Shown here one piece after another: positions 10,996-22,884 of a DNA stretch of 64,000 nt (its first letter is position 1; each line of letters begins with the position of its first letter). The notes beneath the pieces were generated by a model that saw nothing but the letters and a program-made list of their open reading frames with translations, was not told the DNA's origin and searched no databases. A program made the translations under genes and the position numbers. The DNA is from Dipteronia dyeriana. Taxonomy: Eukaryota; Streptophyta; Magnoliopsida; Sapindales; Sapindaceae. Where the stretch lies: assembly GCA_032871835.1 (NCBI GenBank), contig CM065300.1, positions 444,001 to 508,000 on the forward strand, in the 5' to 3' direction.

Positions 10996-12771
10996 CTAGT
11001 TTTTTAGTCCTAAGATATAAGGTGCTCCTGTGTTCTTCAGCCACATGTTTCCCTGAAGAAACGGACCAGCCGTGAATTGAAGAACCTCGTTTCTGTTTTT
11101 GAGCACATGATATCCCTTCCATTTGACCCTCTTGTTCGTTGCAGCTCCAGGACCTCGGTTTCCATATTCAGCATAGTACAATGTGTCCAGAGCGAAGTTC
11201 CCTTCCCAGGGCATGAAGCCTTCCGGTTGAATGAAATCTGAAAGTGTTGATTCCATAATTATAGTTCTTGAGTACATCTTCCATGGCCTGCCAAGGTAAG
11301 TGGGGATCTTCAATCTCACAGGATACAGCAGTTGTTCTGGGACAATGCGGCAGTTTTGGATCACCAAGCCTGTGCTTTCGCGCTTGTCTTGTCGTCCATG
11401 AGCAGTCACTATGTTCTTTTGGTTGTCCATTGGCTTTCTGACTATGATCAAAGAGTTTTGAATGACGGTTGCAGAGTCACCAAAGATGAAATCAACCGTG
11501 CCTGATATGACACAGTTGCGGTAAAATTGTCTATGTGTCTGTGCATACAATGTGTCTTGGTAACCATCCATTCTGCAGTTGTAGAAGGCTGACATGTCAG
11601 ATTGGACTCGGAGAGCCACTGCCTGGTGTCCTGCCGGGCCAGCTGTGTTCTGAAATCCCATTGACTTGGCGATGAATCCAGTTCCAATCGCCGCTGAAAG
11701 ATCAGGTTTTTTATTTACTTATCAATTTCATTGTTTCAGTCCCTCAAAGTTGATATGTAAATGTTAGTGAAACTTACCAAAGGAGGCAGTCTGGTAGGTG
11801 GAAACACCATCGCGATAGTTTTTACGTCCTGTGACTATTGTCTTTCGTGGCCCATCTCCGTACATGAAGACATTCGTTTGATCTTTAGTGACAGTAATAT
11901 ACTCATTATAAACCCCAGCCTTGACATATATAACATATCTTCCTTTCAGGTTCTTGGGATATGCAGCTAGAGCTGCAGCGATGGTTTTGTATTGTCCGGT
12001 ACCATCTTTAGCCACAACTGCATTGGGTTTTACTCGAGCATTGTTTTTGCCTGCCAATAACCTCCTATCTGAAGGTGAAATCCATCCAGGGTATTCGCCT
12101 TTTGTGGTTTGATCAGCTTCTAATAGCCTTCGAGAACTCGAACTCATGTTGGTAGGGATGTTGAAGGCATTGAAGATCCCTGAAATGGCAGAAACAATTG
12201 CCAAGGCATTGCTGGTCAATTCTGTAGCATTTAGAAGCCCACTTGACATTTGTGTTTTCAAATTCTCATCAGCAACTCCATCAAGGCATGTCTGTTGATA
12301 TGATATTACAGCACTCAGCCAATTCTTGAGCTCAGCCTCCCTATCTTTCATAGTATGCAAATCGCTATCACCCACCATCGAAAACGAGGCTTGTAGCTCT
12401 TGAACAGCGTAACTCAACAAATCTTCACAATCGTCCTTAGCCATCTTTTGAGCCTTATCATCTGAATTGAATATACTCCCCGACTGGTTCATCGCTTCTT
12501 TCACCACATCTATGGTAGCCAAAATGGCAGCTTGGATGAAATCCTTTGGGTTTGCGGTCTGATTGTTGGAAACCGCACTCAAACTCTTGACACAGGCTTC
12601 CTTGTAATCCGTAGGGGCGCATATTGCCGCCACAGCCTTCGAAGTTGTGGAGATGCCTGCGTTGCCGTCCTTAGAGCCACCTTTATTACTGAAACCGGCT
12701 ATGAGACCAACACAAACAGCTACAACAACCAAAATGGAGGCCCCAGCTGCAATGCCCTTTCCCACTCTCAT
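10996..12771 (-). CDS. Type-I pectinesterase with N-terminal inhibitor-like pro-region
   Basis: Removes methyl esters from cell-wall homogalacturonan. Two exons, 12771-11778 and 11693-10996, give 563 residues. Residues ~8-27 are a hydrophobic signal anchor. Residues ~44-205 are a pectinesterase-inhibitor (PMEI) pro-domain with conserved Cys (C51, C60, C115, C162). Two RRLL processing sites, at 214-217 and 236-239, mark where subtilases would cut the pro-region. The catalytic domain has GHQAVALRV (Q355), GYQDTLY (Q377, D378), the nucleophile-bearing SGTVDFIFG (D399) and LGRPW (R467, W469). The usual TAQGR motif reads TAHGR, which I recall in a subgroup of plant PMEs. All catalytic residues are present, so it should be active. 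I cannot place tissue specificity. Confidence 0.95.
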
Positions 12772-14112
12772 TTTTGTATAACTCTAATGATGTTAATGAA
12801 ATGGGGTTGAAGAGAGAAGACACGTTGATTGATGAAGAACACAAACATGGTTGGTTTGTTTTATAGAGATTGGTGTCTGAAATTAGGATATGCATATTGA
12901 ATGTTGTTCATTGAGTTAGAGTTCAGTTAGTGTCTTGTGGTCTGTGGTATTTGTTTACTATAGTAATAATGGTTGATTAGAGAATGATTAAATGAGTTGA
13001 TGTTATAATTTAAGACAGTTAATGCTATATCCTCTCCAACAAATAACAATCCTCCGAGAAGATTTCCTGCTCATCAATGCTTTGCTATTTTTAGTCCAAG
13101 ACAGGAAGCTCAGTTCAACCACTGATATCTTAGTAGTTTCTCTTATAGACACAAATATGTTTCATCAACTATTATTATGAATTTTCTTTTTAAAAATAAA
13201 TAAATTATTATTTTGGTTTTAGTCGAACATTTTCTAAATTAAGCTCTAAATCCAATTTTCTTTTATTTAGATATGATGAATATTGAATGGATTATAACAG
13301 TTTGCAAAAAGCAAAAGGGAGATATGAATCATAAACATATTTATTCACACACGTCATTTTCTTATGAATCAATTGGTTGTTTGTTTTATGGAATTATAAT
13401 TAATTAATGAAAATAATGCAGAAAATAGTGTTGAATGAAGCAAATGACGTGTTTGGATAATAGCAATACTTTAGATAATCAAGAAATACGATTGTAAATA
13501 TCAAATCTTGTGTGAACAGTGAATATATATATATCTACAAACTTCTAATTCACTCAACAATTTGCCAATCATTATTTTAAATTCTCGTTCACCTTCTCCC
13601 TCTTGTCCTTCTGGCGTTGGAGGAGAATGTAGACTCTCATCCAATGCAACATTTTCCAATCATCGGAGGCACGACGGAGCTCAGAAAAACGATCATGGTG
13701 ATCGTAGACTCAAATTTGATCATCAACTGTCGAGGAATCTAAGGCGTAGATAGCATTGAATGCAAAGTCTAACTCCAAAATCCAAATTTAATTTATGCAA
13801 AAATTATTGACGTGTCTGTACACATCATTAAAAATGGCTGATGTGCCCGCTAAAATGCTTACATGTATGGACATGTCATTGAGATCGACTGATGTGCCAA
13901 AATCGACAGCGTAGAGTTGCTGGAGTTAGTAGACACGTCAGTAAATTCTGCTGACATGTCCAACCGTCGGACACGTCAACCACTTTACGCTGAATCGCTG
14001 ATATTGGGAGGAAGCCATTGCTGGATTGATACAGTGGGCACATAAACCCTAAAATCGTTAAAATCACAGAGAAGAAGAAGAAAAACGAACTCGAGAGCGA
14101 GATATTTCAAAA
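12772..14112. other. Divergent spacer between pectinesterase and PPR gene
   Basis: Contains the pectinesterase 5' leader (about 12772-12880) and promoter, and the PPR promoter. AT-rich in the middle; near 13800-13990 there are several GACACGTCA / GACATGTC-like direct and inverted motifs. A 63-codon open frame at 13562 has no family resemblance and is not called. Confidence 0.4.
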
Positions 14113-15993
14113 ATGAGCTCCTTGCAGCTCTTCCAAGCCACACCTTTCTCTGCAACATCGCCTATAACACACTACTGGCCGTTACAACTGCAAGCCGTGG
14201 AATCATGCTCGAACATGTCCGAGCTCAAGCAACACCACTCCCAAATCATTAAACTCGGCCTTTCGACAAACAACGACGTCATGGGTCGAGTCATCAAGTT
14301 CTGTGCCGTCTCCAAACACGGCGATTTGGGTTATGCACTCAAGGCGTTTGATACAATTCCCCAACCAGACGCTTTCATTTACAATACTGTTATGAGAGGC
14401 TACTTGCACTGTCGATTTCCTAGAAACTGCATTCATTTGTATATCCAGATGTTGGAAAATTCGGTTTTGCCCAATAACTTTACATTTCCTTGTGTTTTGG
14501 GAGCATGTTGTCATGGTAACGCTGTTGAACAAGGAAGACAGGTCCATGCCCATGTTTTGAAGTTCGGGTACAGCTCACACGTGGTCTGTTTAAACAATTT
14601 GATACACATGTATGTGAACTTTGAGTTCTTGGGGGAAGCCAGGAGGGTCTTCGATAGGATGTTGAAGAGGGATGTTGTGTCTTGGACTACTTTGATAAGT
14701 GGGTACGCTCAGTGGGGATGTGTTGATGAGGCTTTGACAGTTTTGGAATCAATGCCTGAGAGAAATTCTGTTGTTTGGAATGCTTTGATTGCTGCTTATG
14801 TCCAGAACAAACGTTTTCACGAGGCTTTTGATTTGTTTGACAGGATGAGAGCAGAGAATGTGGTTTTGGACAAGTTTGTGGCAGCTAGTATGTTATCCGC
14901 TTGCACGGGTCTAGGAGCATTGGAGCAAGGGATATGGATACTTAGTTACATTGAAAAGAATGGAATTGAACTGGACACTAAACTTGCTACTACTGTAATT
15001 GACATGTATTGCAAATGTGGGTTCTTGCAGAAGGCTTTAGAAGTTTTTCACAGGTTGCCTTGTAGAGGAGTTTCTTCGTGGAATTGCATGATTGGAGGGT
15101 TAGCCATGCATGGGAAAGGAGAGGCTGCAATTGAGCTGTTTATGGAGATGGAAAGGAAGGCGGTAGCTCCTGACAACCTAACTTTTGTCAATGTCCTCAA
15201 TGCATGTGCTCATTCGGGTTTAGTCGAAGAGGGGCAGTACTACTTCCAGTATATGACTGAAGTTCATGGAATTGATCCCAGAAGAGAACACTATGGATGC
15301 ATGGTTAATTTGCTGGGAAGAGCTGGAATGTTGGAGGAAGCAAGAAAGCTTATGGATGAGATGCCCATGAGCCCTGATGCAAGTGTATTGGGTGCTCTTC
15401 TTGGAGCTTGTAGAATCCACGGAAACATTGAGTTAGGAGAGCAAATAGGGAAGAAACTAATTGATCTGGATCCCAACAATAGCGGCCGCTATGTTTTATT
15501 AGCTAATATCTATGCCAGTGCTGGCAAATTTGAAGATGTTGCCAACTTGAGAAAACTAATGAACAACAGAGGTGTGAAAAAATGTCCAGGTTTTTCAGCC
15601 ATAGTATTGAAAGGTGTTGTCCATGAATTCCTTGCAGGAGAAGAGACACATCCGCAAGCCAAAGAAATCTATACCAAAGCCAATGAAATGCTTGAGTGTA
15701 TAAGATCAGCTGGCTATGTCCCTTGCACTGAAGAAGTTTTACAAGACCTTGAGGAGGAGGAAAAAGAGAACCCCTTATATTACCATAGTGAAAAACTCGC
15801 AATGGCTTTCGGGCTGTTGAAGACTAATCCCGGAGAAATTCTTCGTATCACAAAGAATTTACGGGTCTGCAGAGACTGTCACCAAGCAAGTAAGCTCATC
15901 TCCAAGGTTTACGATCGCGAAATCATTGTAAGAGATAGGAATCGGTTTCACCATTTCAAAAATGGTGAGTGTTCCTGTAAAGATTACTGGTGA
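14113..15993 (+). CDS. PLS-class pentatricopeptide repeat protein with E and DYW domains
   Basis: A 626-residue intronless gene, typical for the family. These proteins bind single-stranded organellar RNA and direct C-to-U editing in plastids or mitochondria. From residue ~30 it shows repeated ~35-residue helical hairpins (e.g. PDAFIYNTVMRGYL, RDVVSWTTLISGYAQWG, SSWNCMIGGLAMHGKGEAA, DNLTFVNVLNACAHSGLVEE), then E/E+ motifs (~440-530) and a full C-terminal DYW deaminase-like domain: HSEKLA (zinc/catalytic HxE), CRDCHQASK and the end CSCKDYW. The initial ~25 residues are Ser/Thr-rich and compatible with organelle import. There is no frameshift. The ATG at 14113 is the first in frame. The editing target cannot be read from sequence by eye. 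Confidence 0.95.
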   Translation: MSSLQLFQATPFSATSPITHYWPLQLQAVESCSNMSELKQHHSQIIKLGLSTNNDVMGRVIKFCAVSKHGDLGYALKAFDTIPQPDAFIYNTVMRGYLHCRFPRNCIHLYIQMLENSVLPNNFTFPCVLGACCHGNAVEQGRQVHAHVLKFGYSSHVVCLNNLIHMYVNFEFLGEARRVFDRMLKRDVVSWTTLISGYAQWGCVDEALTVLESMPERNSVVWNALIAAYVQNKRFHEAFDLFDRMRAENVVLDKFVAASMLSACTGLGALEQGIWILSYIEKNGIELDTKLATTVIDMYCKCGFLQKALEVFHRLPCRGVSSWNCMIGGLAMHGKGEAAIELFMEMERKAVAPDNLTFVNVLNACAHSGLVEEGQYYFQYMTEVHGIDPRREHYGCMVNLLGRAGMLEEARKLMDEMPMSPDASVLGALLGACRIHGNIELGEQIGKKLIDLDPNNSGRYVLLANIYASAGKFEDVANLRKLMNNRGVKKCPGFSAIVLKGVVHEFLAGEETHPQAKEIYTKANEMLECIRSAGYVPCTEEVLQDLEEEEKENPLYYHSEKLAMAFGLLKTNPGEILRITKNLRVCRDCHQASKLISKVYDREIIVRDRNRFHHFKNGECSCKDYW

Positions 15994-17053
15994 TAGTGGG
16001 TGGTTGTTGTGATCTTCTAGTGTATGTGTATGTCTTTAGCCCAGAAATTGTAGATTTTACACGAACAGATACTGTATAAGTTTTCTTGTAAAATTATTGT
16101 TTACCAAGTAGAACAATAAACATCACAATTGGGAATTGATTTTCTTTTTCTTGTACAATGGACAGCTTTATAATCCCATCTCAAGGCATTGATCCACAGA
16201 GAATCAACTAATCAAAAATGGAACTTGTTCATTTGGGTTCAAACCCTATTGATAGCGGTCCAATTTCCACTTGTCAAAAAAGAAAAAGAATCGTGAGACA
16301 GCTATACTCGATGGTACGTTTGTCTTTCAATCAGACTCAGCGAGTCAACTCAAACGTGTAAGACCACTACGAATAAATTATCAAAAAGAAAAAGAAAAAG
16401 AAAAGTAAATAAATGAAAATTTGATAACATATCTGTAATGAGTAGTTGTTACTCATTTTATTTTATTATTAAAAATTAAAATTTTAATATATATAAGTGT
16501 AGAACAGAAACCCTAAAAAACGCCGAGTCTGAGTTGAATCATTCACCCAACCGCGACTCACCATTTCCAAAACCGATCTTCTAAACTCACAACGATCCAG
16601 GTACGACCAGCAATTCCCACATTTTTCTTTATTAGTTTTGGCATGAATTGTATGGCTTTAGCTAAGAAAACGCTTTAAAGATTTAGTTTTTAGTTTTGCT
16701 TTTGCTTCAAAAATCAAAACTTTAGTGGGTTTTAACATTAGTTGCGGGAAATGAAGAAACCAGCTCCAAGGAGAAGCATATTTATTGTGTTTCTTTTTTA
16801 GGAGTTTATGCTTCTCATCATGAACATGGAATCCAGTTAAGGGACAGAGTTGTGTTTTGTTGGTTTTAACTTTAAAGCTGGCTTAACACTTTGTTTTTTG
16901 ATATAGAGAAGGAAAGCATGCACTTTTGGAGTTGTTAAATTGATGGTGGTTGTTGATCAGATATAGGTACAAGTTGGCTTGAATGGTGTTGTTAATGGCC
17001 TGAAATGATGGTGTGTTCAAAATGAGAGGAAGAAGGACAAGAAAATAGTTAGA
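15994..17053. other. PPR 3'UTR, spacer and 5' leader of the hAT-derived gene
   Basis: The first ~110 bases are likely PPR 3'UTR. From ~16500 the sequence looks like the leader of the next gene: a possible non-coding first exon ends AACGATCCAG|GTACG at 16600, and candidate acceptors (TTTTAG near 16801, ATATAG near 16907) precede the coding ATG at 17054. At 16233-16250 a short GGGTTCAAACCCT motif resembles a pol III B-box, but no whole SINE could be delimited. Confidence 0.45.
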
Positions 17054-19999
17054 ATGAAAGAAAATTTGGAAGGAGGTTGTTCTAGTAGGAAAGGTAGGCA
17101 TCCTCAAGGTAATGGAGAAGCTTATATGAGTTTCCGCTCTGGTGATGATGAGGAAGAAGAGCATGTTGAGTATAGTACTAGACGTGGAGGGAAGCGGATG
17201 GTGGGTGAGAGGGGTTTGGCCATGAACTTGAACCCTCTTAGGTCATTGGGGTATGTTGATCCTGGGTGGGAACATGGTATTGCTCAGGATGATAGGAAGA
17301 AGAAGGTCAAATGCAACTATTGTGACAAAGTAGTTAGTGGAGGTGTTAACCGGTTTAAACAACACCTAGCTAGGATTCCGGGAGAAGTGGCGCCTTGTAA
17401 CGAGGCTCCTAAGGAAGTGTATCTTCAAATGAAAGAGCATATGAAATGGCATCGTAGAGGGAGGAGAGGGAAACAGCTTGATGCTAAGGATGTCTTGGCT
17501 TTTAGTATGCCATCCGATAATGAGGATGAAGTGAATGAGCAAGAGGAAGATGCTCTACATAGAATGAATAAGGAAAGATTGACAATTGGTGATAAAAGAT
17601 GGAGAAAAGATTTGAGGATGACTTCTAAGGGCATGTCTCCTTCTGGTAGTGGCTATGAACCATTACTGAAAAGGTCTAGATTGGATTCTGCTTATCTAAA
17701 AACACCATATGGGCTGATGCCAACAGCTTGCAAACAAGTAAACGTAAAAAAGGGATCAGGTAAAAGTTCCCGCAAGGAAGTTACATCTGCCATTTGCAAA
17801 TTCTTTTACGATGCAGGAGTTCCTTTACAAGCAGCAAACTCCCAATACTTCCGTAATATGCTTGAGTTGGTCGGTCAATATGGAGAGGGTTTGGCAGGCC
17901 CTTCGAGCAAACTGATGTCTTGTCACTTGTTACAGGAGGAAATCGCGACTATTAGAAACAACCTTGTCGAGTATAGGGCTTCTTGGGGAATTACTGGCTG
18001 TTCTATCATGGCTGATAGTTGGTTGGACACTGACGGTAGAACATTGATCAATTTTTTGGTTTCTTCACCTCATGGTTTATGCTTTGTTTCTTCTGTTGAT
18101 GCCACTGATATGGTAGAAGATGAGTTAAGTTTGTTTAAGTTGCTGGACAAAGTAGTGGAAGAGACGGGTGAGGAAAATGTAGTGCAGGTACTCAACCTTT
18201 TGTTCCACTCTAGTTGTCCGATAATTCTTTAGACTTTATCCATGGTCTGCTAGTAGCTAACATTTGCTGCTATTTTATGTTTTTTTCCTACTCTCCTTTC
18301 TAGGTAATCACCAAAAATACTCTCAGTTATAAGGCAGCTGGGAAGATGCTTGAAGAGAAGAGAAGAAATTTATTTTGGACGCCATGTGCCACCAACTGTA
18401 TTGATCAAATGCTTGAAGATTTTTTAAAAATCAAATGTGTGGGGGAGTGCATGGAAAAGGCCAAAAAGATCACAAAGTTTGTTTACAACCAGATTTGGTT
18501 GTTGAATCTTTTGAAGAAAGAATTTATGGAGGGACAGGAACTTCTGAGGCCATCTGTCACTAGATATGCCTCCAGCTTTGCAACTTTGCGAAACTTACTA
18601 GATCATAGGATTGTTCTTAGAAGAATGTTTCAATCAAACATGTGGACTTCATCTCGGTTATCCAAATCAGATGAGGGAAAAGAGGTGGAAAGAATTGTAT
18701 CAAATGCTGCGTTTTGGAAGAAGGCGCTTTATGTTTTGAAATCGGTGAACCCCATAACGCAAGTGCTTCAAAAGGTTGATACTGGTAAAAGCCTGTCTGT
18801 CCCATATATATATAATGAGATGTACAGGGCGAAGCTTGCAATTAAGTCTATTCATGGAGATGATGTCCATAAATATGGACCATTCTGGAACGTGATAGAC
18901 AATCACTGGAACTCATTAATACACCATCCTCTATATGTGGCTGCTTACTTCTTGAATCCATCATACAGATATCATCCTCAATTTGTGGCGGTATGAGAAC
19001 AATTATTTAGTTGGTTGCAAATTTATATTAGTTCTTCTGTTTCTAATGGATATTTTTTGTTTTATATAATTATAGCATGCAGAGGTGGTCCGCGGACTGA
19101 ATGAATGTATTGTTCGTCTGGAGCCAGACAGTGTAAGAAGGATTTCTGCTATGTCACAGATTTCCGATTATAGTTCTGCAAAAGCTGATTTTGGCACAGA
19201 ATTGGCAATTAGCACAAGAACAGAGCTTGGTCCAGGTGATAGCACTGGACTGATGCGTTACTCATTTGAGATTTTGCATTTATTTGCATTCATATGGTGA
19301 TCATATTTGCTGATGCATTACTCTCTACCATAGTACTGACCAGTAGTGTTTTGTTTACCAGCTGCTTGGTGGCAACAACACGGGATAAGTGGCTTAGAGC
19401 TGCAGCATATAGCTGTACGCATACTAAGTCAAACATGCTCGTCTATTGGATGCGAGCACAACTGGAGTATATATGATCAGGTCCGAAGCCAAGGGCACAG
19501 TCGTGTAGCTCAGAAAAGAATCGATGATCTCATCTACGTTCACTACAATTTACGACTTAGAGAGTGCCATATAAAGAAAAAGTCTGACGATGATTCGATC
19601 ACTCTTGACAATGCTCTTCAAGCACAATTACTAGATGACTGGATTGTCAACACAGAGAAACAAGCCTTGCAAGATGATGAGGTATAGCTTGTTAAGTTCA
19701 CATTTTTTTTTCCTACCTGTCGGGTGGCTCTGTGATGTGCTTGAGTTATTCATTGCATATGACTAGAGTTCCTGGTTTTGTGTTTGTAGGAAACCTTTTA
19801 TGATGAAAATGGAACTGCATACAATGATGTGTTTGATTATGAAGATGGAAATACTAGGGAGGCCAGGAATGGATCATCCATGGAGCTATTGAGTTTGGCT
19901 GATGTGGAATCTTCCTTGGAAGTTAATGCTGCTAAAGCTGGTGCTGCTGGCTTTGATTATGCTGCTGATATGGAGTTTTGTGATGAAGACTTTGAGTGA
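17054..19999 (+). CDS. Domesticated hAT transposase-like protein (BED finger, DUF659, hAT dimerisation)
   Basis: A host gene derived from a hAT transposase. Five exons join in frame: 17054-18187, 18304-18990, 19076-19235, 19362-19681, 19790-19999 (836 residues, GT-AG throughout). Residues ~75-130 form a BED-type zinc finger (KVKCNYCDKVVSGGVNRFKQH). Residues ~250-405 are a DUF659/RNase-H-like region with MADSWLDTDGRTLINF. Near the C-terminus is the hAT dimerisation block (CSSIGCEHNWSIYDQ, RIDDLIYVHYNLRLR), and the tail is acidic. The motif usually written T-D-N in active hAT enzymes reads VITKN, and the following C-x-x-H reads CATN, so transposition activity is probably lost. There are no flanking inverted repeats. 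Arabidopsis At3g17450 is of this type and position, from memory. Likely a nuclear DNA-binding regulator; the actual role is unknown. Confidence 0.92.
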
Positions 20000-20761
20000 T
20001 TAATGAACTAACAGAGAATTGGATACTGCTTTTTAGAGAAAATTAGATTTTTAGCTAATCTTTCAAAAGTGCATTCAGCTGGAAATTTTCTCCAAAATCA
20101 TGTATATTTTGTCATTCTGTTTAACACTGTAGACGCAATTTAAGCCTACAAAGCCCAACAAAACAACAGCACATTCATTTTGCCTGTTATATTTCACTAG
20201 TTTTCAGATTATCAAAGTTGTAGTTTTTGGCAGTAATTCAGATTAAAGTCTGATTAATGAGAATTTGAAATAGTACCAAACGTCAAACATCTTTTTGCGA
20301 TGTAATTCATTGAATTTTTCAATTCTTTAATTCAAAATGATCAAATCACTCCAATGTATCAAAATTCAAAACTACCACCAAGTCCTTGGTATTCATCGCT
20401 CTCTAATATATATTGATAACAAATCCGAATAAAAACATTATTTGTATAAATTCTTGAAGATATTATCCAGCTAAATGAACGACGTTTATTGTTAAACTAC
20501 ATTGGATAGAATGTCTTATGTACTTAAAATTAAAGTTTAATTTTTATCTAAATTTGTAATGAAACAAGTCCTCTTTACCATATAAATATATTCTAACTCA
20601 CCTATTGATTATTGCTCTTTTAGCAGTTATCAGGTTAGCAATTCCGTAAGAATTTTTCGTGAAAAATGTTGATTATCACATGATAATTAGTATTCCGTAT
20701 AAAAAACCCATATGGGATACCTAACCCGATAATTTGTAATTACACTTTTTTACTAATTTTA
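20000..20761. other. 3'UTR of the hAT-derived gene and AT-rich spacer
   Basis: Probable 3'UTR up to ~20200, then AT-rich spacer. The last ~40 bases (ACCCGATAATTTGTAATTAC onward) are imperfectly repeated just right of the neighbouring Mutator-like element at ~22585, suggesting an older local duplication around that insertion. Confidence 0.4.
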
Positions 20762-22548
20762 AGATAAATCGTATTTTAGTTTCTATAGTTTGTCTTAATC
20801 TACGTTTCGTTCACGATTTTTTTAATTTGTAACTTTTAATTCTTTTGTAACATAAACAGTGAAAAGAACACTTTTTGGCATGTCAAGCATCAAAAATGAC
20901 CATTTTACCCCTTATGGTTGCTGACCACTTTGAAATGACCATTTTACCCTTATTTTTATATTTTTCAATATCTTTCTTTTTTATTTTTATTTACATTTTA
21001 GAACATAAAATAAAAATAACAAAAATATAAAATATAAATATTCTCATCATCACCATCTGCAGATCATCATCTTCTCCACCAGACACCACCACAACTCCAC
21101 CACCACCACCAGCAGTCCACCAAATCCCACCACCACCAGCAGTCCACCACCATAACTCTCACCACCACCACCACCATCAAAACAATCACAACAACATCAG
21201 AATCAATTCAATTCAATCAATCCAAACCCAAATCAAAAAAATTGAAAAACAAGAACAAAACCACCATTAACATCATATTCTCTTCAGATTCAATACCAAA
21301 TCAATAATTGAAAAATAAAAAAACACATATCAGATTTAATTCAAACCAACCCCAAATGAAACCCAACCAAACCATCATCATCATCATGAAACCCAAAAAC
21401 CCACAAGACATTTTCTGAAACCCAGGAACTGACACCTCAACAGAAAAGAAAAGAAAAAACAAGACGAATCCATCCAATTTCCCAACCTGCAACTCCATTC
21501 AACAATAGATTCTAAGTAGTTAAAAGAAATTTGTCAAACTAATTAAAACCAAAATCAAACCATGCATCACTTTTTTTTTTAATAAAATCAAATTAAAAGC
21601 AAAAAAAAAAAAAGGGATCAGCTCTCCCATCGCCGGCGACCACCTCAAATCCAATCCAAACCCATTGCCGGCGAGTCGAGCGCCGATCTCGACTCAGAGG
21701 AGACCGAGAGAGACATGGTGCGCCGATCCAGCACCGATCGACAACCGTTTGAGGTTGTGTTCTACCCTCGAGCTAGTACTCCGGAGTTCTGTGTCAAGAC
21801 TTCAATGGTGGTCGAAACAGAGGATGCTTCAAGGATTACTTGCGTCGATCCAGCGCCGATCTCGACTCGGAGGTGGTCGAGCGCCAATCTCGACTCGGAG
21901 GAGACAGAGGGGGACATGGTGGAGAAGATTATTGAATGGATGGAGATGATGGTGAGGAAGATTATTGAAGAAATCAAATAAAAAAAAGAGTGAGAGAGAT
22001 TGGAGATCGGTGTGAGTGAGGTGTGAGAGACATGGTGGAGAAGATTATTTTTGTAAGGAAGAGAGAGATGGGTGTGAGAGATTTTTTCAGTATGATGATG
22101 GATTTCGATCTGGGAGGATGATGGGTTTGGTTGAATGGTGTGGTGGGTTTGGTTGATCGATGGATGTAATTAGAGAGAGTACAGTAGTTGTGTGTTTTTT
22201 AATTTTTATTTTTATTATTTCATTTTAAAAATATATAAAAACCTTTTAAAATTAATTTATTTAATTTAACAATTTTTTTTTTTAAATCAATTTGTATATT
22301 ACTATTATACCCTTTGATTAAATTCTAGAATATCGAATGTTGTTTGACCTTTTTACCCTCGTTGACTTGACGGAACCCTAACATAATTGTACGGTATGGA
22401 CACAAATCCATATTACCCTAACATAATTGTACGGTATGGACACAAATCCATATTTTCAGAGAAACGATTGATTAAAGGTTACGATCTAAAAACACAGTAG
22501 ACTAAAAACATATTAATACAAACTAAAAGACTAAAACACCATTTATCC
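20762..22548. mobile_element. Mutator-like element A, non-autonomous, 1787 bp
   Basis: Flanked by perfect 9-bp direct repeats CTAATTTTA (20753-20761 and 22549-22557), the hallmark of Mutator-like elements. The ends are inverted repeats of at least ~37 bp: left AGATAAATCGTATTTTAGTT, right (reverse complement) GGATAAATGGTGTTTTAGTC, continuing TAGTTTGT.TTAAT on both sides. Inside are CACCAC/ATCATC-rich tracts (21040-21400) and a GC-richer block (21610-21960) with repeated GCCGATCTCGACTC motifs and open frames that do not resemble a transposase. It could be a captured gene fragment (Pack-MULE), but I cannot name a donor. It ends 336 bases before the FCF2 start codon and shares end sequence and layout with element B at 46373-47841. 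Confidence 0.85.
22375..22454 (+). repeat. Perfect 40-bp tandem duplication
   Basis: Two identical 40-base units (22375-22414 and 22415-22454), beginning ACCCTAACATAATTGTACGG. They lie inside the right arm of Mutator-like element A. Complete identity suggests a recent duplication. Confidence 0.95.
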
Positions 22549-22557
22549 CTAATTTTA

Positions 22558-22884
22558 TTCTCTAAAATTCCACACGGACTCTGACCCGATGATTCGTAAT
22601 TACTCTTTTTCACTGATTTTATTCTATATAAATACAAAATTTCAGGATCAGTCCTATTTTAATTCTATTATTCTCTATTTACCCTAGAAAAAGTAAAAAC
22701 TTTTAAAAATGCCCCGTCCAAATTTATGTAATTAAAAAGGAAAAACAGATTACATAAAACCCTAGTTGTGTTTCCAGTTTCTCTCTTCTCTTTCTCCTCT
22801 ATAGGCGATTAGGCTCTGGTGATTTTCAATATTTAATTATACCAGAGAAAGCTATCTGGGTTCCGTCCAAAATCGTAGAATAGA
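22558..22884 (+). promoter_or_regulatory. FCF2 5' leader and proximal promoter
   Basis: Short region between the transposon and the FCF2 ATG. AAACCCTAG at 22757 resembles the telo-box (AAACCCTA) common upstream of plant ribosome-biogenesis genes, and a pyrimidine-rich leader (CTCTCTTCTCTTTCTCCTCT) follows at 22782. The rest is AT-rich. Confidence 0.5.

Noticed and set aside
21665..21981. Open frames with repeated PISTRR-like residues inside element A
   Set aside because: Produced by GCCGATCTCGACTC repeats in two frames; no domain recognised. Kept only as a possible captured fragment.
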